This document shows, in pieces, positions 16,429 through 25,517 of a DNA stretch of 64,000 bases (the stretch's first letter is position 1; each line of letters starts with the position of its first letter). Under the pieces are notes generated by a model. That model made no database searches. It saw only the letters and a list, made by a program, of their open reading frames with translations, and had not been told where the DNA came from. Both the position numbers and the translations under genes were made by a program. Origin of the DNA: Oleispirillum sp963678075 (lineage in GTDB: Bacteria; Pseudomonadota; Alphaproteobacteria; Rhodospirillales; Rhodospirillaceae); the NCBI GenBank assembly GCA_963678075.2, contig CAXXPK010000008.1, positions 1 to 64,000 on the forward strand, in the 5' to 3' direction.

Positions 16429-17541
16429 ATGCTCGATTTTGCCATCTGGCTCGTGACCTACACTGTGCCGTTCATCGTGGTTCTGACGGTGATCGTGTTC
16501 GTCCACGAGATGGGCCATTTCCTGGTGGCGCGCTGGAACGGCATCGCCGTTGAGACCTTTTCGATCGGCTTCGGCCCGGAACTGTTCGGCTGGACCGATC
16601 ACCATGACACGCGCTGGCGCGTTTCGGCTATTCCGCTCGGTGGCTATGTCCGTTTTCTCGGCGATCTCAATGCCGCCAGCCAGCCGGACGCGGAAACGGT
16701 TGCGGCCATTCCCCCTGAAATGCAGCCGCATCTGTTCATCAACAAGTCGGTCTGGCAGCGCATAGCCGTCGTGGTGGCCGGCCCCGCCGCCAACGTGCTT
16801 CTGACCTTCCTGATCATCTACGCCATGCTGATCGGGTTCGGACGTTACACGGTGCCGCCGGTGCTCGACGGTGTCGTCGCCGGTTCGGTCGCCGAATCGG
16901 CCGGCCTCGAGCCCGGCGACCGCGTGCTTTCGGTCGACGGCTATGAGGTGAGGGGCTTCAGCGATTTCCAACGCCTGGTTTCGACCAGTCCAGAGCGTGC
17001 CGTTTCGATCGAGGTCAAGCGTGGCGACAAGGTGCTCGATTTCTCGCTGGTGCCTGAGCCGGTGGAGATCAAGGATGCCTTCGGCAATCCGCTGCGCATC
17101 GGTCGAATCGGTGTTACCCGGCAAACCACCAGTGCCGATGTCGAGCTCTATCGTCCCGGTCCGGTCGAGGCCGTATCGATGACGGTGGAGGAGATCCGCT
17201 TCATCATCGACCGAACGGTTGCCTTCATCGGCGATTTCTTCGTCGGGCGCGGCGATCTCGAGCAGCTTGGCGGACCGGTGAAAGTCGCCAAGGTTTCCGG
17301 CGAAGTGGCCAGCCTCGGGGTGCTCGCCCTGATCAATCTCACAGCTTTGCTGTCATTGAATATAGGTTTGTTCAACCTTCTGCCCGTGCCGCTGCTCGAC
17401 GGCGGGCATCTGCTCTACTATGTCTTCGAGCTGGTGCTCAAACGTCCACTCAGCCCGCGCGTCCAGGAATTCGGGTTCCGGGTCGGGCTGGTTCTGGTGG
17501 CCGGATTGATGCTGTTCACGCTGATCAATGATCTGGTGTGA
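16429..17541 (+). CDS. rseP: RIP metalloprotease RseP (site-2 protease)
   Basis: RseP is an intramembrane zinc protease that cleaves membrane-anchored anti-sigma factors and signal-peptide remnants. The 370-residue protein has the zinc motif HEMGH at about residues 26-30 in the first helix, a single recognisable PDZ domain (about 140-190, beginning PPVLDGVVAGS), and the LLPVPLLDGGH motif in the C-terminal helix, supplying the third ligand. It lies between cdsA and bamA, the usual envelope cluster. Confidence 0.95.
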   Translation: MLDFAIWLVTYTVPFIVVLTVIVFVHEMGHFLVARWNGIAVETFSIGFGPELFGWTDHHDTRWRVSAIPLGGYVRFLGDLNAASQPDAETVAAIPPEMQPHLFINKSVWQRIAVVVAGPAANVLLTFLIIYAMLIGFGRYTVPPVLDGVVAGSVAESAGLEPGDRVLSVDGYEVRGFSDFQRLVSTSPERAVSIEVKRGDKVLDFSLVPEPVEIKDAFGNPLRIGRIGVTRQTTSADVELYRPGPVEAVSMTVEEIRFIIDRTVAFIGDFFVGRGDLEQLGGPVKVAKVSGEVASLGVLALINLTALLSLNIGLFNLLPVPLLDGGHLLYYVFELVLKRPLSPRVQEFGFRVGLVLVAGLMLFTLINDLV

Positions 17542-17767
17542 CGGCGGCAATTCGGATCAGCGTGGGGGCCGCGAGCGTGGGGCGAATTAAGCCACGGTCC
17601 AGACGGGGCTGTGGCGCGATTGCACCTCGGACAACGATTTGCTAACCCAACCCGGCCAGGGGCCTTGCCCTTGGTTAAAAAAACAGTAAAACAGTTCAAT
17701 GCATTTAGCTGGGGTCGCATGCGTGCGATTCCTTGCACCCTGTCTACAGAACGTGCGAAAGACGATC

Positions 17768-20086
17768 ATGGTTTTTTTCAGCAAGCTGCGCAGCAGCATC
17801 CTTCTCGCTCTCGGCCTGATCCTGCTTTCGCCTTTGGCCGGCCCAGCCGGAACTGTTTTCGGTGTAGAGGCCGCCCAGGCACAGACGATCAACCGCATTG
17901 CCGTCTCGGGTAATACGCGCGTCGATGATGCAACGGTCATTTCCTATCTGACCGTCAGGGTGGGCGAGACGGCTACCAAGGCCAGGCTCGGCGAATCTGC
18001 CGATGCGCTGCTCGGTACTGGACTGTTCTCCGATGCGCGGCTTTCGATGTCGGGCTACACGTTGAACGTCAAGGTCGTCGAAAATGAGGTGGTGAGTGCC
18101 GTTCTTTTTGAAGGCAACACCCGGTTCTCCGACAAGAACCTCACCGATATGGTTTCGTTGAGTTCGCGCGGTACATATACCCAGGCGCGCCTGCAGTCGG
18201 ATGTCGACACCATCAAGCTGGCTTACGAAAAGGCCGGCTACAAGAACGTTCAAGTGACGACCCGTACCGAGAACAGCGACGGTGGTCGCCTTCGTGTCGT
18301 TTTCGTCGTTAACGAAGGCGAGAAGGTTGGAATCGCGTCCATCACCTTTACCGGCAATTCCACCTTCGATGGCGGCACGCTCAAGAGTGTCATCAACACC
18401 AAGGAATCCAACCTGCTGAGCTGGTTGTTCAAGGATGACCTGTATGACGAGGACAAGCTTGCGGTCGATCGCGAGCTCATTCGCCTCTTCTACGTCAATC
18501 ATGGTTTCCCGGACGCCCAGGTTCTGTCGGCGATCGGCGAGTTCGATCCGAGCAAGAAGGCATACTTCGTCAACTTCTCGATTTCCGAAGGCGAACGGTA
18601 CAAGTTCGGTGATATCGGCATCGAGACCAGCATCGCCGGGCTCAACACCGACGCGCTGAAGAGCCAGATCGAAACGGATCGCGGCGCTACCTATTCGCAG
18701 CAGAAGCTCCAGAAGAGCACCGAAGATCTTGCGATCGCCGCGACGCTCCAGGGGTTCTCGTTCGCGGATGTGCGCCCGCGTATTGACCGCGACATCGCAA
18801 ACAAGACCTTCAACGTCACCTACCTCATCGACGAAGGTGCGCGGGTCTATGTCGAACGGATAAACATCTCCGGCAACGACAAGACGCGCGACTTTGTTAT
18901 CCGTCGGGAGCTTGATTTCGCTGAAGGCGACCCCTTCAATCGTTCGCTGGTGACCCGTGGCAAAAGCCATATCGAAGCTCTGAACTACTTCTCTGCTGTC
19001 AATATCAGCACAAGTCCGGGTAGCGCTCCCGACAAGGTGGTGGTCAATGTCGCTGTGGTCGAGAAGTCGACGGGTGACTATGGCTTCACGGCCGGTTACG
19101 ACTCGGCTGCCGGTCTTCTCGGCGAGGTCTCTCTGACCGAGACGAACTTCCTTGGCCGGGGTCAGTATCTCAAGGCTTCCATCGGTGCGACGCAGTCTGG
19201 CCGCTCGTTTGAGCTTAACTTCACTGAGCCGCGTTTTGCCGGGCTGAAGATCGCGACCGGGTTTGATGTCTATTCGCGCATCACCGACGAGAGCGGGTCC
19301 AACTTCTATGGCACGCAGGCAACGGGTGGGCAGATTCGCTTCACTCTGCCGGTCACCGACTCCATCAGCACGACCATTTTCGCTGGCGGCGAGTACAAGA
19401 CCTTCACCGACACTTCGTTGCCAAATTCGGCTCTGGTTGCCGATGGCGATACGCGGACCACGGCAACTGTCGGCTACACGCTGGCGTATTCCGATCTGGA
19501 CAACAACAAGAGGCCGAGCAGCGGTCTGGCCATGAACTTCACGCAGAAGTATGCCGGTTGGGACAACAACTATCTCAGCACGGTGGCCATGGCCCGCTAC
19601 TACATGCCGTTGTTTGAAGATGCGCGGATTGTCGCGAGCGTCAAGGGGCAGGCGGGCCTGCTGACAGACTTCAGCGGCGGTGGCGTTGATGGTCTTGAGA
19701 CCTTCCGTCCGGGGACGCAGCTGGTTCGTGGCTTCCAGTCCAGCGGCATGGGCGCGCGCACGCTTCAAGGCGAATCCCTGGGTGCGATCTGGTACGCCGG
19801 TCTGTCGGCCGAAATCGAGTTCCCGCTGCCGATCGTGCCTGAGACCTTTGGCCTGAGTTCAGCAATCTGGGCCGATATCGGCTATGTCGGCGACACTTCG
19901 GCGGCAGCCAAGGCCAAGGCCGTGGTTGCAAGCGGCATGGGCCAGCAGGTTCGGTCTTCGATCGGTACGTCGCTGATCTGGGATTCACCGTTTGGCCCGC
20001 TGCGTGGCGACTTCGCCTATGTGCTTCAGCAGGATACGGGGGACCGCACACAGGTCTTCTCGCTGTCGCTTAAGTCGGTCTTCTAG
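17768..20086 (+). CDS. bamA: Outer membrane protein assembly factor BamA
   Basis: BamA folds and inserts beta-barrel proteins into the outer membrane. From the ATG at 17768 the product is 772 residues: a signal peptide ending in the AQAQ region near residue 40, a string of POTRA repeats (for example INRIAVSGNTRVDD and GIASITFTGNSTF), and a C-terminal barrel. The protein ends in Phe (LKSVF), the BAM recognition signature. An in-frame ATG at 17699 is possible but gives a long polar stretch before the signal peptide. A terminator follows the gene. Confidence 0.95.
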   Translation: MVFFSKLRSSILLALGLILLSPLAGPAGTVFGVEAAQAQTINRIAVSGNTRVDDATVISYLTVRVGETATKARLGESADALLGTGLFSDARLSMSGYTLNVKVVENEVVSAVLFEGNTRFSDKNLTDMVSLSSRGTYTQARLQSDVDTIKLAYEKAGYKNVQVTTRTENSDGGRLRVVFVVNEGEKVGIASITFTGNSTFDGGTLKSVINTKESNLLSWLFKDDLYDEDKLAVDRELIRLFYVNHGFPDAQVLSAIGEFDPSKKAYFVNFSISEGERYKFGDIGIETSIAGLNTDALKSQIETDRGATYSQQKLQKSTEDLAIAATLQGFSFADVRPRIDRDIANKTFNVTYLIDEGARVYVERINISGNDKTRDFVIRRELDFAEGDPFNRSLVTRGKSHIEALNYFSAVNISTSPGSAPDKVVVNVAVVEKSTGDYGFTAGYDSAAGLLGEVSLTETNFLGRGQYLKASIGATQSGRSFELNFTEPRFAGLKIATGFDVYSRITDESGSNFYGTQATGGQIRFTLPVTDSISTTIFAGGEYKTFTDTSLPNSALVADGDTRTTATVGYTLAYSDLDNNKRPSSGLAMNFTQKYAGWDNNYLSTVAMARYYMPLFEDARIVASVKGQAGLLTDFSGGGVDGLETFRPGTQLVRGFQSSGMGARTLQGESLGAIWYAGLSAEIEFPLPIVPETFGLSSAIWADIGYVGDTSAAAKAKAVVASGMGQQVRSSIGTSLIWDSPFGPLRGDFAYVLQQDTGDRTQVFSLSLKSVF

Positions 20087-20111
20087 GTCCGGCATAACTG
20101 AAAACCAATTT

Positions 20112-20139
20112 GATCGGCGGCCTCAGGGCCGCCGATTGT
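20112..20139 (+). terminator. Rho-independent terminator after bamA
   Basis: ATCGGCGGC and GCCGCCGAT form a perfect 9-bp stem around CTCAGG, followed by TGTTT. It begins 25 bases after the bamA stop. Confidence 0.8.
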
Positions 20140-20337
20140 TTCTGAGGTCAGACTTGTCTTTTCACCGCATTTCGGCACATCAACCATCCGCAGGGAGCTG
20201 TGATCCCGTGCGGCAGCAGATGCTATCCTGTAAGGGGTTGTCGAAAGGACGGAGCAGGGCCGGGGAGCATTATTGCTCGGCGGTTGGTACTTGGCCGGAT
20301 CCGTCCGGCAATTTGTGGACTGCAAGACGACGCGTGG

Positions 20338-20366
20338 TTGCTCACGAAGTGAGAAACTCGCTATGG
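20338..20366 (+). promoter_or_regulatory. Possible promoter for the lpxD-fabZ-lpxA-lpxB operon
   Basis: In the 356-base gap after bamA, TTGCTC and CTATGG are 17 bases apart, 76 bases before lpxD. The match to sigma-70 is only fair, but a promoter is expected between the bamA terminator and lpxD. No gene is seen in the rest of this gap. Confidence 0.35.
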
Positions 20367-20442
20367 TGGTGGACTTTTCCAAGGAGCATTCCGAGGGGGT
20401 GGTCGGCGTAAGAGCCTGATTGGCCGCCGGCATTGTGAGATC

Positions 20443-21465
20443 ATGGTCGATACGCGATTTTTCCCCTTTTCGGGTCCGATAACTCTTGGCGCGCTGGCGT
20501 CCAAGGTCGGCATGCCCTTCGATCCCGGCGATGAGCGCGCGGGGCTCCCTGTGACCGGCGCCAGTGAACCGGCAACTGCCGCCGAAGGTGAGCTGGTTCT
20601 CATTGCCAGCCGCAAATATCTGGCGGAGATGCCGGAAGGCTTCGCAGGCATCGTCATTGCCAGCGCGGCACTCGAGTCCGAGTTCGAACCGAACGTGCCA
20701 CGCCTGGTTGTCGACAAGCCGCATCTCGTGTTTGCCGACATGCTTGATCGTCTTTACGGCGACACGGCTCGCAATCTGGCCCTGGCGACAGCCAGCGGCG
20801 GCAGTGAGCCGAAAACCGAGGACGGGGTGGTCATTGGCCCGGGTGCCGTCTTCGGTCCTGACGTCGAAATCGGCGCTGGCACCATCATTGGCCCGAACGC
20901 CGTCATCGGACGTGGTGTCACCATCGGACGCAATGCCGTGATCGGTGCCGGCGTGACCATCGCCTGCGCCTATGTTGGCGATCAGGTGATCTTGTGGCCG
21001 GGCGTGCGCATCGGGGCCGAAGGCTTCGGATGGCTCGACCACGGCACCGCCAATCGGAAGGTGCCGCAACTGGGGCGCGTCATCATTCAGGATAGGGTCG
21101 AAATCGGTGCAAACACCACCGTTGACCGTGGCGCACTTGGTGACACGATGATCGGCGAGGGGACGAAAATCGACAACCTTGTCCAGATCGGTCATAACTG
21201 CAGGATTGGTCGCAATTGCCTGATTGCGGCGACCAGCGGCATTTCCGGTTCCACCATTATCGGAGACGGTGTGCTGATGGGCGGCGGCGTCGGGACCTCG
21301 GGACATGTCTCGATCGGGGCGGGCAGCGTTGTCTACGGACGCGCGGCGGTCACCAAGGACTGGCCCGACGGATCCAAGCTTGCCGGAGCGCCCGCGCAGG
21401 AGATAAAGGAATTCTGGCGCGAACTCGCGCTTCTCCGCCGTCTTGGAAAAGGGGATCAGTCTTGA
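20443..21465 (+). CDS. lpxD: UDP-3-O-acylglucosamine N-acyltransferase
   Basis: LpxD adds the second acyl chain in lipid A synthesis, using acyl-ACP. The 340-residue protein has an N-terminal uridine-binding domain and then a long left-handed beta-helix of hexapeptide repeats (from about residue 125, GVVIGPGAVFGP onwards). The catalytic histidine lies in the LVQIGHNCRIG stretch. The stop codon overlaps the TTG start of fabZ. Confidence 0.96.
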   Translation: MVDTRFFPFSGPITLGALASKVGMPFDPGDERAGLPVTGASEPATAAEGELVLIASRKYLAEMPEGFAGIVIASAALESEFEPNVPRLVVDKPHLVFADMLDRLYGDTARNLALATASGGSEPKTEDGVVIGPGAVFGPDVEIGAGTIIGPNAVIGRGVTIGRNAVIGAGVTIACAYVGDQVILWPGVRIGAEGFGWLDHGTANRKVPQLGRVIIQDRVEIGANTTVDRGALGDTMIGEGTKIDNLVQIGHNCRIGRNCLIAATSGISGSTIIGDGVLMGGGVGTSGHVSIGAGSVVYGRAAVTKDWPDGSKLAGAPAQEIKEFWRELALLRRLGKGDQS

Positions 21466-21944
21466 GTGTTGAACTGGAATCCGTGTCGATGACCTCCAAT
21501 GAAATCACCAGCTTGGCATTGGCAGATATCCTTGAGTGCCTGCCGCACCGCTATCCGTTCCTGATGGTCGACAAGATCGTCGACATCAACGGCGACGATT
21601 CAGCCGTCGGCATCAAGAACATCACCTACAACGAGCCGATGTTTCAGGGCCACTTCCCTGGCAAGCCGGTTTTCCCTGGCGTGCTCATCATTGAGGGCAT
21701 GGCCCAGACCGCAGGGGCAATCGTTATTGCCCAGGAGCGCCAGAAGGGCCAGCGCTTCATCGTCTACATGCTGACCATCGACAAGGCCAAATTCCGCCGC
21801 CCCGCGGGACCTGGCGACAGGCTCGAGTATCACATCAAGAAAGTGCATCGTCGGCGCAGTGTCGGACGCTACGAGGCCAAAGCGATTGTCGACGGTGTCG
21901 TCGTTGCTGAGGCTGAGATCGGCGCCATGATCAGCGAAGAGTAG
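21462..21944 (+). CDS. fabZ: 3-hydroxyacyl-ACP dehydratase FabZ
   Basis: FabZ dehydrates 3-hydroxyacyl-ACP in fatty-acid elongation and competes with lipid A synthesis for the same substrate, which explains its place among lpx genes. The hot-dog motif LPHRYPFLMVD and the active-site HFPGKPVFPGVLIIEGMAQ are visible. The TTG at 21462, overlapping the lpxD stop and preceded by AAGGGG, gives 160 residues; an ATG at 21489 would give 151 but lacks as good a site. Confidence 0.95.
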   Translation: MSVELESVSMTSNEITSLALADILECLPHRYPFLMVDKIVDINGDDSAVGIKNITYNEPMFQGHFPGKPVFPGVLIIEGMAQTAGAIVIAQERQKGQRFIVYMLTIDKAKFRRPAGPGDRLEYHIKKVHRRRSVGRYEAKAIVDGVVVAEAEIGAMISEE

Positions 21945-21949
21945 CGCAC

Positions 21950-22759
21950 GTGCAGGACACCTCCATCCACCCCACAGCTTTGGTCGCCGACGGCGCGAAG
22001 ATTGGCGCCGGTGTCCTGATCGGGCCCTATTCCATCGTCGGTGAAAACGTCGAACTCGCCGATGGGGTCAAGCTGGTCTCGCATGTGGTTGTCGAAGGCC
22101 ATACCAGGATTGGCACCGGCACCGAGGTTTATCCGTTCGCTTCGGTTGGGCACTGTCCGCAGGATCTCAAGTATGACGGTGAGCCATCGACTCTGACGAT
22201 CGGCGAGAACTGCGTCATTCGCGAGAATGCCACGATCAATCCAGGGACGCGTGGCGGCGGCATGGAGACGGTCATCGGCAACGACTGTCTGCTGATGGCG
22301 TCGAGCCACGTTGCCCATGATTGCCGGCTTGGCAACCATGTCATCGTTGCCAACTACGGCGGTATTGCCGGTCATTGCCAGATCGGTGATTTCGTCACCA
22401 TCGGCGGCATGGTGGCGCTGCACCAGTTCGTGCGGATCGGCTCGCACGCCTTCATCGGCGCACAGTCCATGGTCGATGCCGATGTCATCCCCTACGGCAT
22501 GGCGCTCGGCAATCGCGCCAAGCTGGCTGGGCTCAATCTGGTCGGACTCAAGCGCCGCAAATTCGACCGCGAAGCCATCCACCGCCTGCGCACCGCCTAC
22601 CGCATGATCTTTTCGAGCGAAGGCACGTTGCGCGAACGCATCGAGGACGCTGCGGCGCTGTTTGCCGGGGATGCGCTGGTTCTCGACGTCGTCAATTTCA
22701 TCAGCGCTGGTATCGACAGACCGATCTGCCTGCCGCGCAACGGCGAGCATGCCGAATAG
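21950..22759 (+). CDS. lpxA: UDP-N-acetylglucosamine acyltransferase
   Basis: LpxA adds the first 3-hydroxyacyl chain to UDP-GlcNAc, the first step of lipid A synthesis. The 269-residue protein begins with hexapeptide repeats (IHPTALVADGAKIGAGVLIG) and contains MASSHVAHDCRLGN with the catalytic His, and a C-terminal helical domain. It starts at a GTG five bases after fabZ. The next gene is lpxB, only 38 bases on; the lpxI gene usually found between them in related genomes is absent. Confidence 0.96.
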   Translation: MQDTSIHPTALVADGAKIGAGVLIGPYSIVGENVELADGVKLVSHVVVEGHTRIGTGTEVYPFASVGHCPQDLKYDGEPSTLTIGENCVIRENATINPGTRGGGMETVIGNDCLLMASSHVAHDCRLGNHVIVANYGGIAGHCQIGDFVTIGGMVALHQFVRIGSHAFIGAQSMVDADVIPYGMALGNRAKLAGLNLVGLKRRKFDREAIHRLRTAYRMIFSSEGTLRERIEDAAALFAGDALVLDVVNFISAGIDRPICLPRNGEHAE

Positions 22760-22797
22760 CATAAGGTCCGGAGGCCGAAGGGCACCGGAACGGGCCC

Positions 22798-23937
22798 ATG
22801 GCGGCTGATCCAAGGCTTTTCCTGGTAGCCGGCGAACCCTCTGGAGATCGTTTGGGCGGGGCGCTTCTTGCCGACCTCGGCGAGAGGACGGGCTTTGTCG
22901 CCCGCGGTGTCGGTGGCGATGCCATGCAGGCCCAGGGGCTCAAGCCGATCTTTGAGATGGCCGACCTGTCGGTCATGGGTTTTACCGACGTCATTTTCGC
23001 CCTGCCGCGCATTCTCAACCGCCTCCGTCGTACCGTTGCAGACGCGCTCGCCTTCGCGCCGGATGCTGTGATCCTTATCGACAATCAGGTGTTCTCAGCC
23101 ATGGCGGCCGCGCGGCTGCGACGAGCCGGTTACACAGGTGCATTGTTTCTTTACGTGGCGCCCTCGGTCTGGGCCTGGAAGCCTGAGCGGGCGAAAAAGC
23201 TCAAGCCGGTTTTCGATGAAGTGCTGGCGGTGCTGCCGTTCGAACCGAAGGTCATGGCCGAACTGTCTGGGCCACCGACGTCCTTTGTCGGTCATCCGGC
23301 TGAAAGTCTCATTGACGAGGCGCGTAAACCGGTCAGGCGAGGCCCTGTGGTGCTTTTGCCAGGCAGTCGCGGGGGTGAACTCAAGCGACACCTTCCGCTC
23401 TTCAGTGAGGTCGTGAAGCGGCTTGCGTCCCATGAGGCCGTAACCGGTTTTGTCATGCCGACGCTGCCCCATCTGAGTGACCGGCTCGCCGCCGAGACGC
23501 AGGACTGGCCGGCGGCGGTCGAGATCGTGACCACCGCCGAGGCGCGCCGGGCAGCTTTCTCAGGTGCCGTCGCGGCGCTCGCAGGCGCGGGCACAGTGAC
23601 GCTTGAACTGGCGTTGATGGACGTCCCGAGTGTGGGCACCTATGTCCCGGATTTTTTGCAGATGCGGGCCTACCGGCGCTGGGGCCAGCCGTTGATCGGA
23701 CTGCCGAACATCATCCTCGGCGAGCCGGTCGTGCCGGAAGTTCCGCCGGGCGAGCGGCACGCTGAGCGGGTCAGTACTGAGATCATCCGGCTCATCGAGG
23801 ATGAGGCCGCACGTCAGAAACAGCGCGACGGCTACGCGCGTGTCCGCGACCAGATCGTCAACGGCCTGCCGGGCACCGGGCGCGCCGCTGCTGCGGAACG
23901 GGTTCTCGCCCGTCTGTGGCCGGCTCTAGGTCATTAG
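22798..23937 (+). CDS. lpxB: Lipid-A-disaccharide synthase
   Basis: LpxB joins UDP-diacylglucosamine and lipid X to make the lipid A disaccharide. The 379-residue GT19 enzyme shows LVAGEPSGDRLGG at residues 8-20, the IDNQVFSAMAAARLRRAGYTG-type stretch, YVAPSVWAWKPERAKKL and LLPGSRGGELKRHLP. Its upstream substrate would normally come from LpxI or an alternative hydrolase such as LpxH or LpxG, none of which is in this window. Confidence 0.96.
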   Translation: MAADPRLFLVAGEPSGDRLGGALLADLGERTGFVARGVGGDAMQAQGLKPIFEMADLSVMGFTDVIFALPRILNRLRRTVADALAFAPDAVILIDNQVFSAMAAARLRRAGYTGALFLYVAPSVWAWKPERAKKLKPVFDEVLAVLPFEPKVMAELSGPPTSFVGHPAESLIDEARKPVRRGPVVLLPGSRGGELKRHLPLFSEVVKRLASHEAVTGFVMPTLPHLSDRLAAETQDWPAAVEIVTTAEARRAAFSGAVAALAGAGTVTLELALMDVPSVGTYVPDFLQMRAYRRWGQPLIGLPNIILGEPVVPEVPPGERHAERVSTEIIRLIEDEAARQKQRDGYARVRDQIVNGLPGTGRAAAAERVLARLWPALGH

Positions 23938-23997
23938 TCTGGCGCGTTTTCGAACTGGCGACCCGGTTTCCACTATCTCCTGACAGCGTTCCGGCAT

Positions 23998-24023
23998 GAA
24001 AAAGGCCGGCTTGCGCCGGCCTT
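23998..24023 (-). terminator. Rho-independent terminator of gltA
   Basis: AAGGCCGGC and GCCGGCCTT pair perfectly around TTGC. On the minus strand the stem is followed by a T-run (A-run at 23998-24003 on plus). It starts 22 bases after the gltA stop and also lies beyond the convergent lpxB. Confidence 0.85.
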
Positions 24024-24045
24024 GATCTCTAAGTCTTTTGTGCGC

Positions 24046-25335
24046 CTAGCGGCTGCCGATCTCGTCGTAGTCGCGTGCGACAGCGCCGGCATAGAGCTGG
24101 CGCGGACGGCCGATGCGCTTTTGCGGGTCGCCGATCATTTCCTTCCACTGCGCAATCCAGCCCACCGTGCGCGACAGCGCGAAGATGGCGGTGAACATCG
24201 AGGTCGGGAAACCGATCGCGTCGAGGATGATACCCGAATAGAAGTCGACGTTCGGGTACAGCTTGCGCTCGACGAAATAAGGATCCTCGAGGGCGATCCT
24301 TTCGAGCTCACGGGCCACCTGAAGGGTCGGATTGTTCTCGACGCCGAGAAGGTCGAGCACTTCCTTGGCGCTTTCCGCCATCACCTTGGCGCGCGGATCG
24401 TAGTTCTTGTAGACCCGGTGTCCGAAGCCCATCAGGCGGAACGGATCGTTCTTGTCCTTGGCGCGGGCGATGAATTCGGGAATGCGGTCGACCGTGCCGA
24501 TCTGGCGCAGCATGTCGAGCGCCGCCTCGTTGGCGCCGCCATGCGCCGGACCCCACAAGCACGCCACACCTGCCGCAATGCAGGCGAACGGGTTGGCGTC
24601 GGAGGAACCGGCAAGCCGGACCGTCGATGTCGATGCGTTCTGCTCGTGATCGGCGTGCAGCGTGAAGATGCGGTCCATGGCGCGGGCCAGGATCGGATCG
24701 ACATTGTAGGGCTCTGCCGGCACCGAGAAGCACATGTGCAGGAAATTGGCCGCATAGGTCAGGTCGTTACGCGGGTAAACGAAGGGCTGGCCGATCGAGT
24801 ACTTGTAGGCCATGGCCGCGATTGTCGGCATCTTGGCGATAAGGCGCACCGACGCGGTTTCGCGCTGAACCGGATCCGAAATGTCGATCGAGTCGTGGTA
24901 GAACGCCGCCAGAGCGCCGACGACACCGGTCATGACCGCCATCGGGTGAGCGTCGCGACGGAAGCCGCGGAAGAACATGTGCACCTGTTCGTGCACCATG
25001 GTGTGGCGGGTCACCCGGTTCTCGAACATGTCGAGTTCCTTCGGGGTCGGCAGTTCGCCATACAGCAGCAGATAGCAGACTTCGAGATAGTGGCTCATAT
25101 CGGCCAGCTGTTCGATCGGATAGCCGCGATAGAGCAGTTCGCCCTTGTCGCCATCGATATAGGTGATGGTGGAATCACAGGCCGCCGTCGAGGTGAAACC
25201 CGGATCGTAGGTGAAAAGTCCTGTTTTGGCATAAAGGCTGCGGATGTCGATGACGGACGGACCCACGGACCCATCCAGAAGCGGGAACTCGTATGTCTCG
25301 TCGCCGATGGTGAGCTTAGCTACCTTTTCTGACAT
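24046..25335 (-). CDS. gltA: Citrate synthase, type II
   Basis: Citrate synthase condenses acetyl-CoA and oxaloacetate at the entry of the TCA cycle. The 429-residue protein has the hexameric type II N-terminus (KLTIGDETYEFPLLDGS), the catalytic His in GPAHGGANEAAL and in MGFGHRVYKNYDPRA, and the catalytic Asp near ALEDPYFVERKLYPNVDFYSG. The ATG at 25335 was chosen over longer frames because it directly precedes the conserved N-terminus and follows AGGAGG. Confidence 0.97.
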   Translation of the reverse strand: MSEKVAKLTIGDETYEFPLLDGSVGPSVIDIRSLYAKTGLFTYDPGFTSTAACDSTITYIDGDKGELLYRGYPIEQLADMSHYLEVCYLLLYGELPTPKELDMFENRVTRHTMVHEQVHMFFRGFRRDAHPMAVMTGVVGALAAFYHDSIDISDPVQRETASVRLIAKMPTIAAMAYKYSIGQPFVYPRNDLTYAANFLHMCFSVPAEPYNVDPILARAMDRIFTLHADHEQNASTSTVRLAGSSDANPFACIAAGVACLWGPAHGGANEAALDMLRQIGTVDRIPEFIARAKDKNDPFRLMGFGHRVYKNYDPRAKVMAESAKEVLDLLGVENNPTLQVARELERIALEDPYFVERKLYPNVDFYSGIILDAIGFPTSMFTAIFALSRTVGWIAQWKEMIGDPQKRIGRPRQLYAGAVARDYDEIGSR

Positions 25336-25517
25336 GAAGCATGGCCTCCTAACGCGCTGTTGCGCTTTTTCTTGAAATAGACGAACCGCCCGAACGTGCG
25401 GTCGTGAGAGAGGAAATGTCGGCTCTTCGGTAACCAAAAACCGAAGCGCTGGCAACTTTATTGCATGCGCAGCCGAGGCCGCGCGCGTGGAGGGCCGGGT
25501 AGATACGTAAGCGTAGT

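Noticed and set aside
17744..19768. 674-residue minus-strand frame opposite bamA
   Set aside because: Mirror frame of the BamA barrel; no ribosome-binding site or domain.
24022..25332. Plus-strand frame opposite gltA
   Set aside because: Shadow of citrate synthase; low complexity, no motif.
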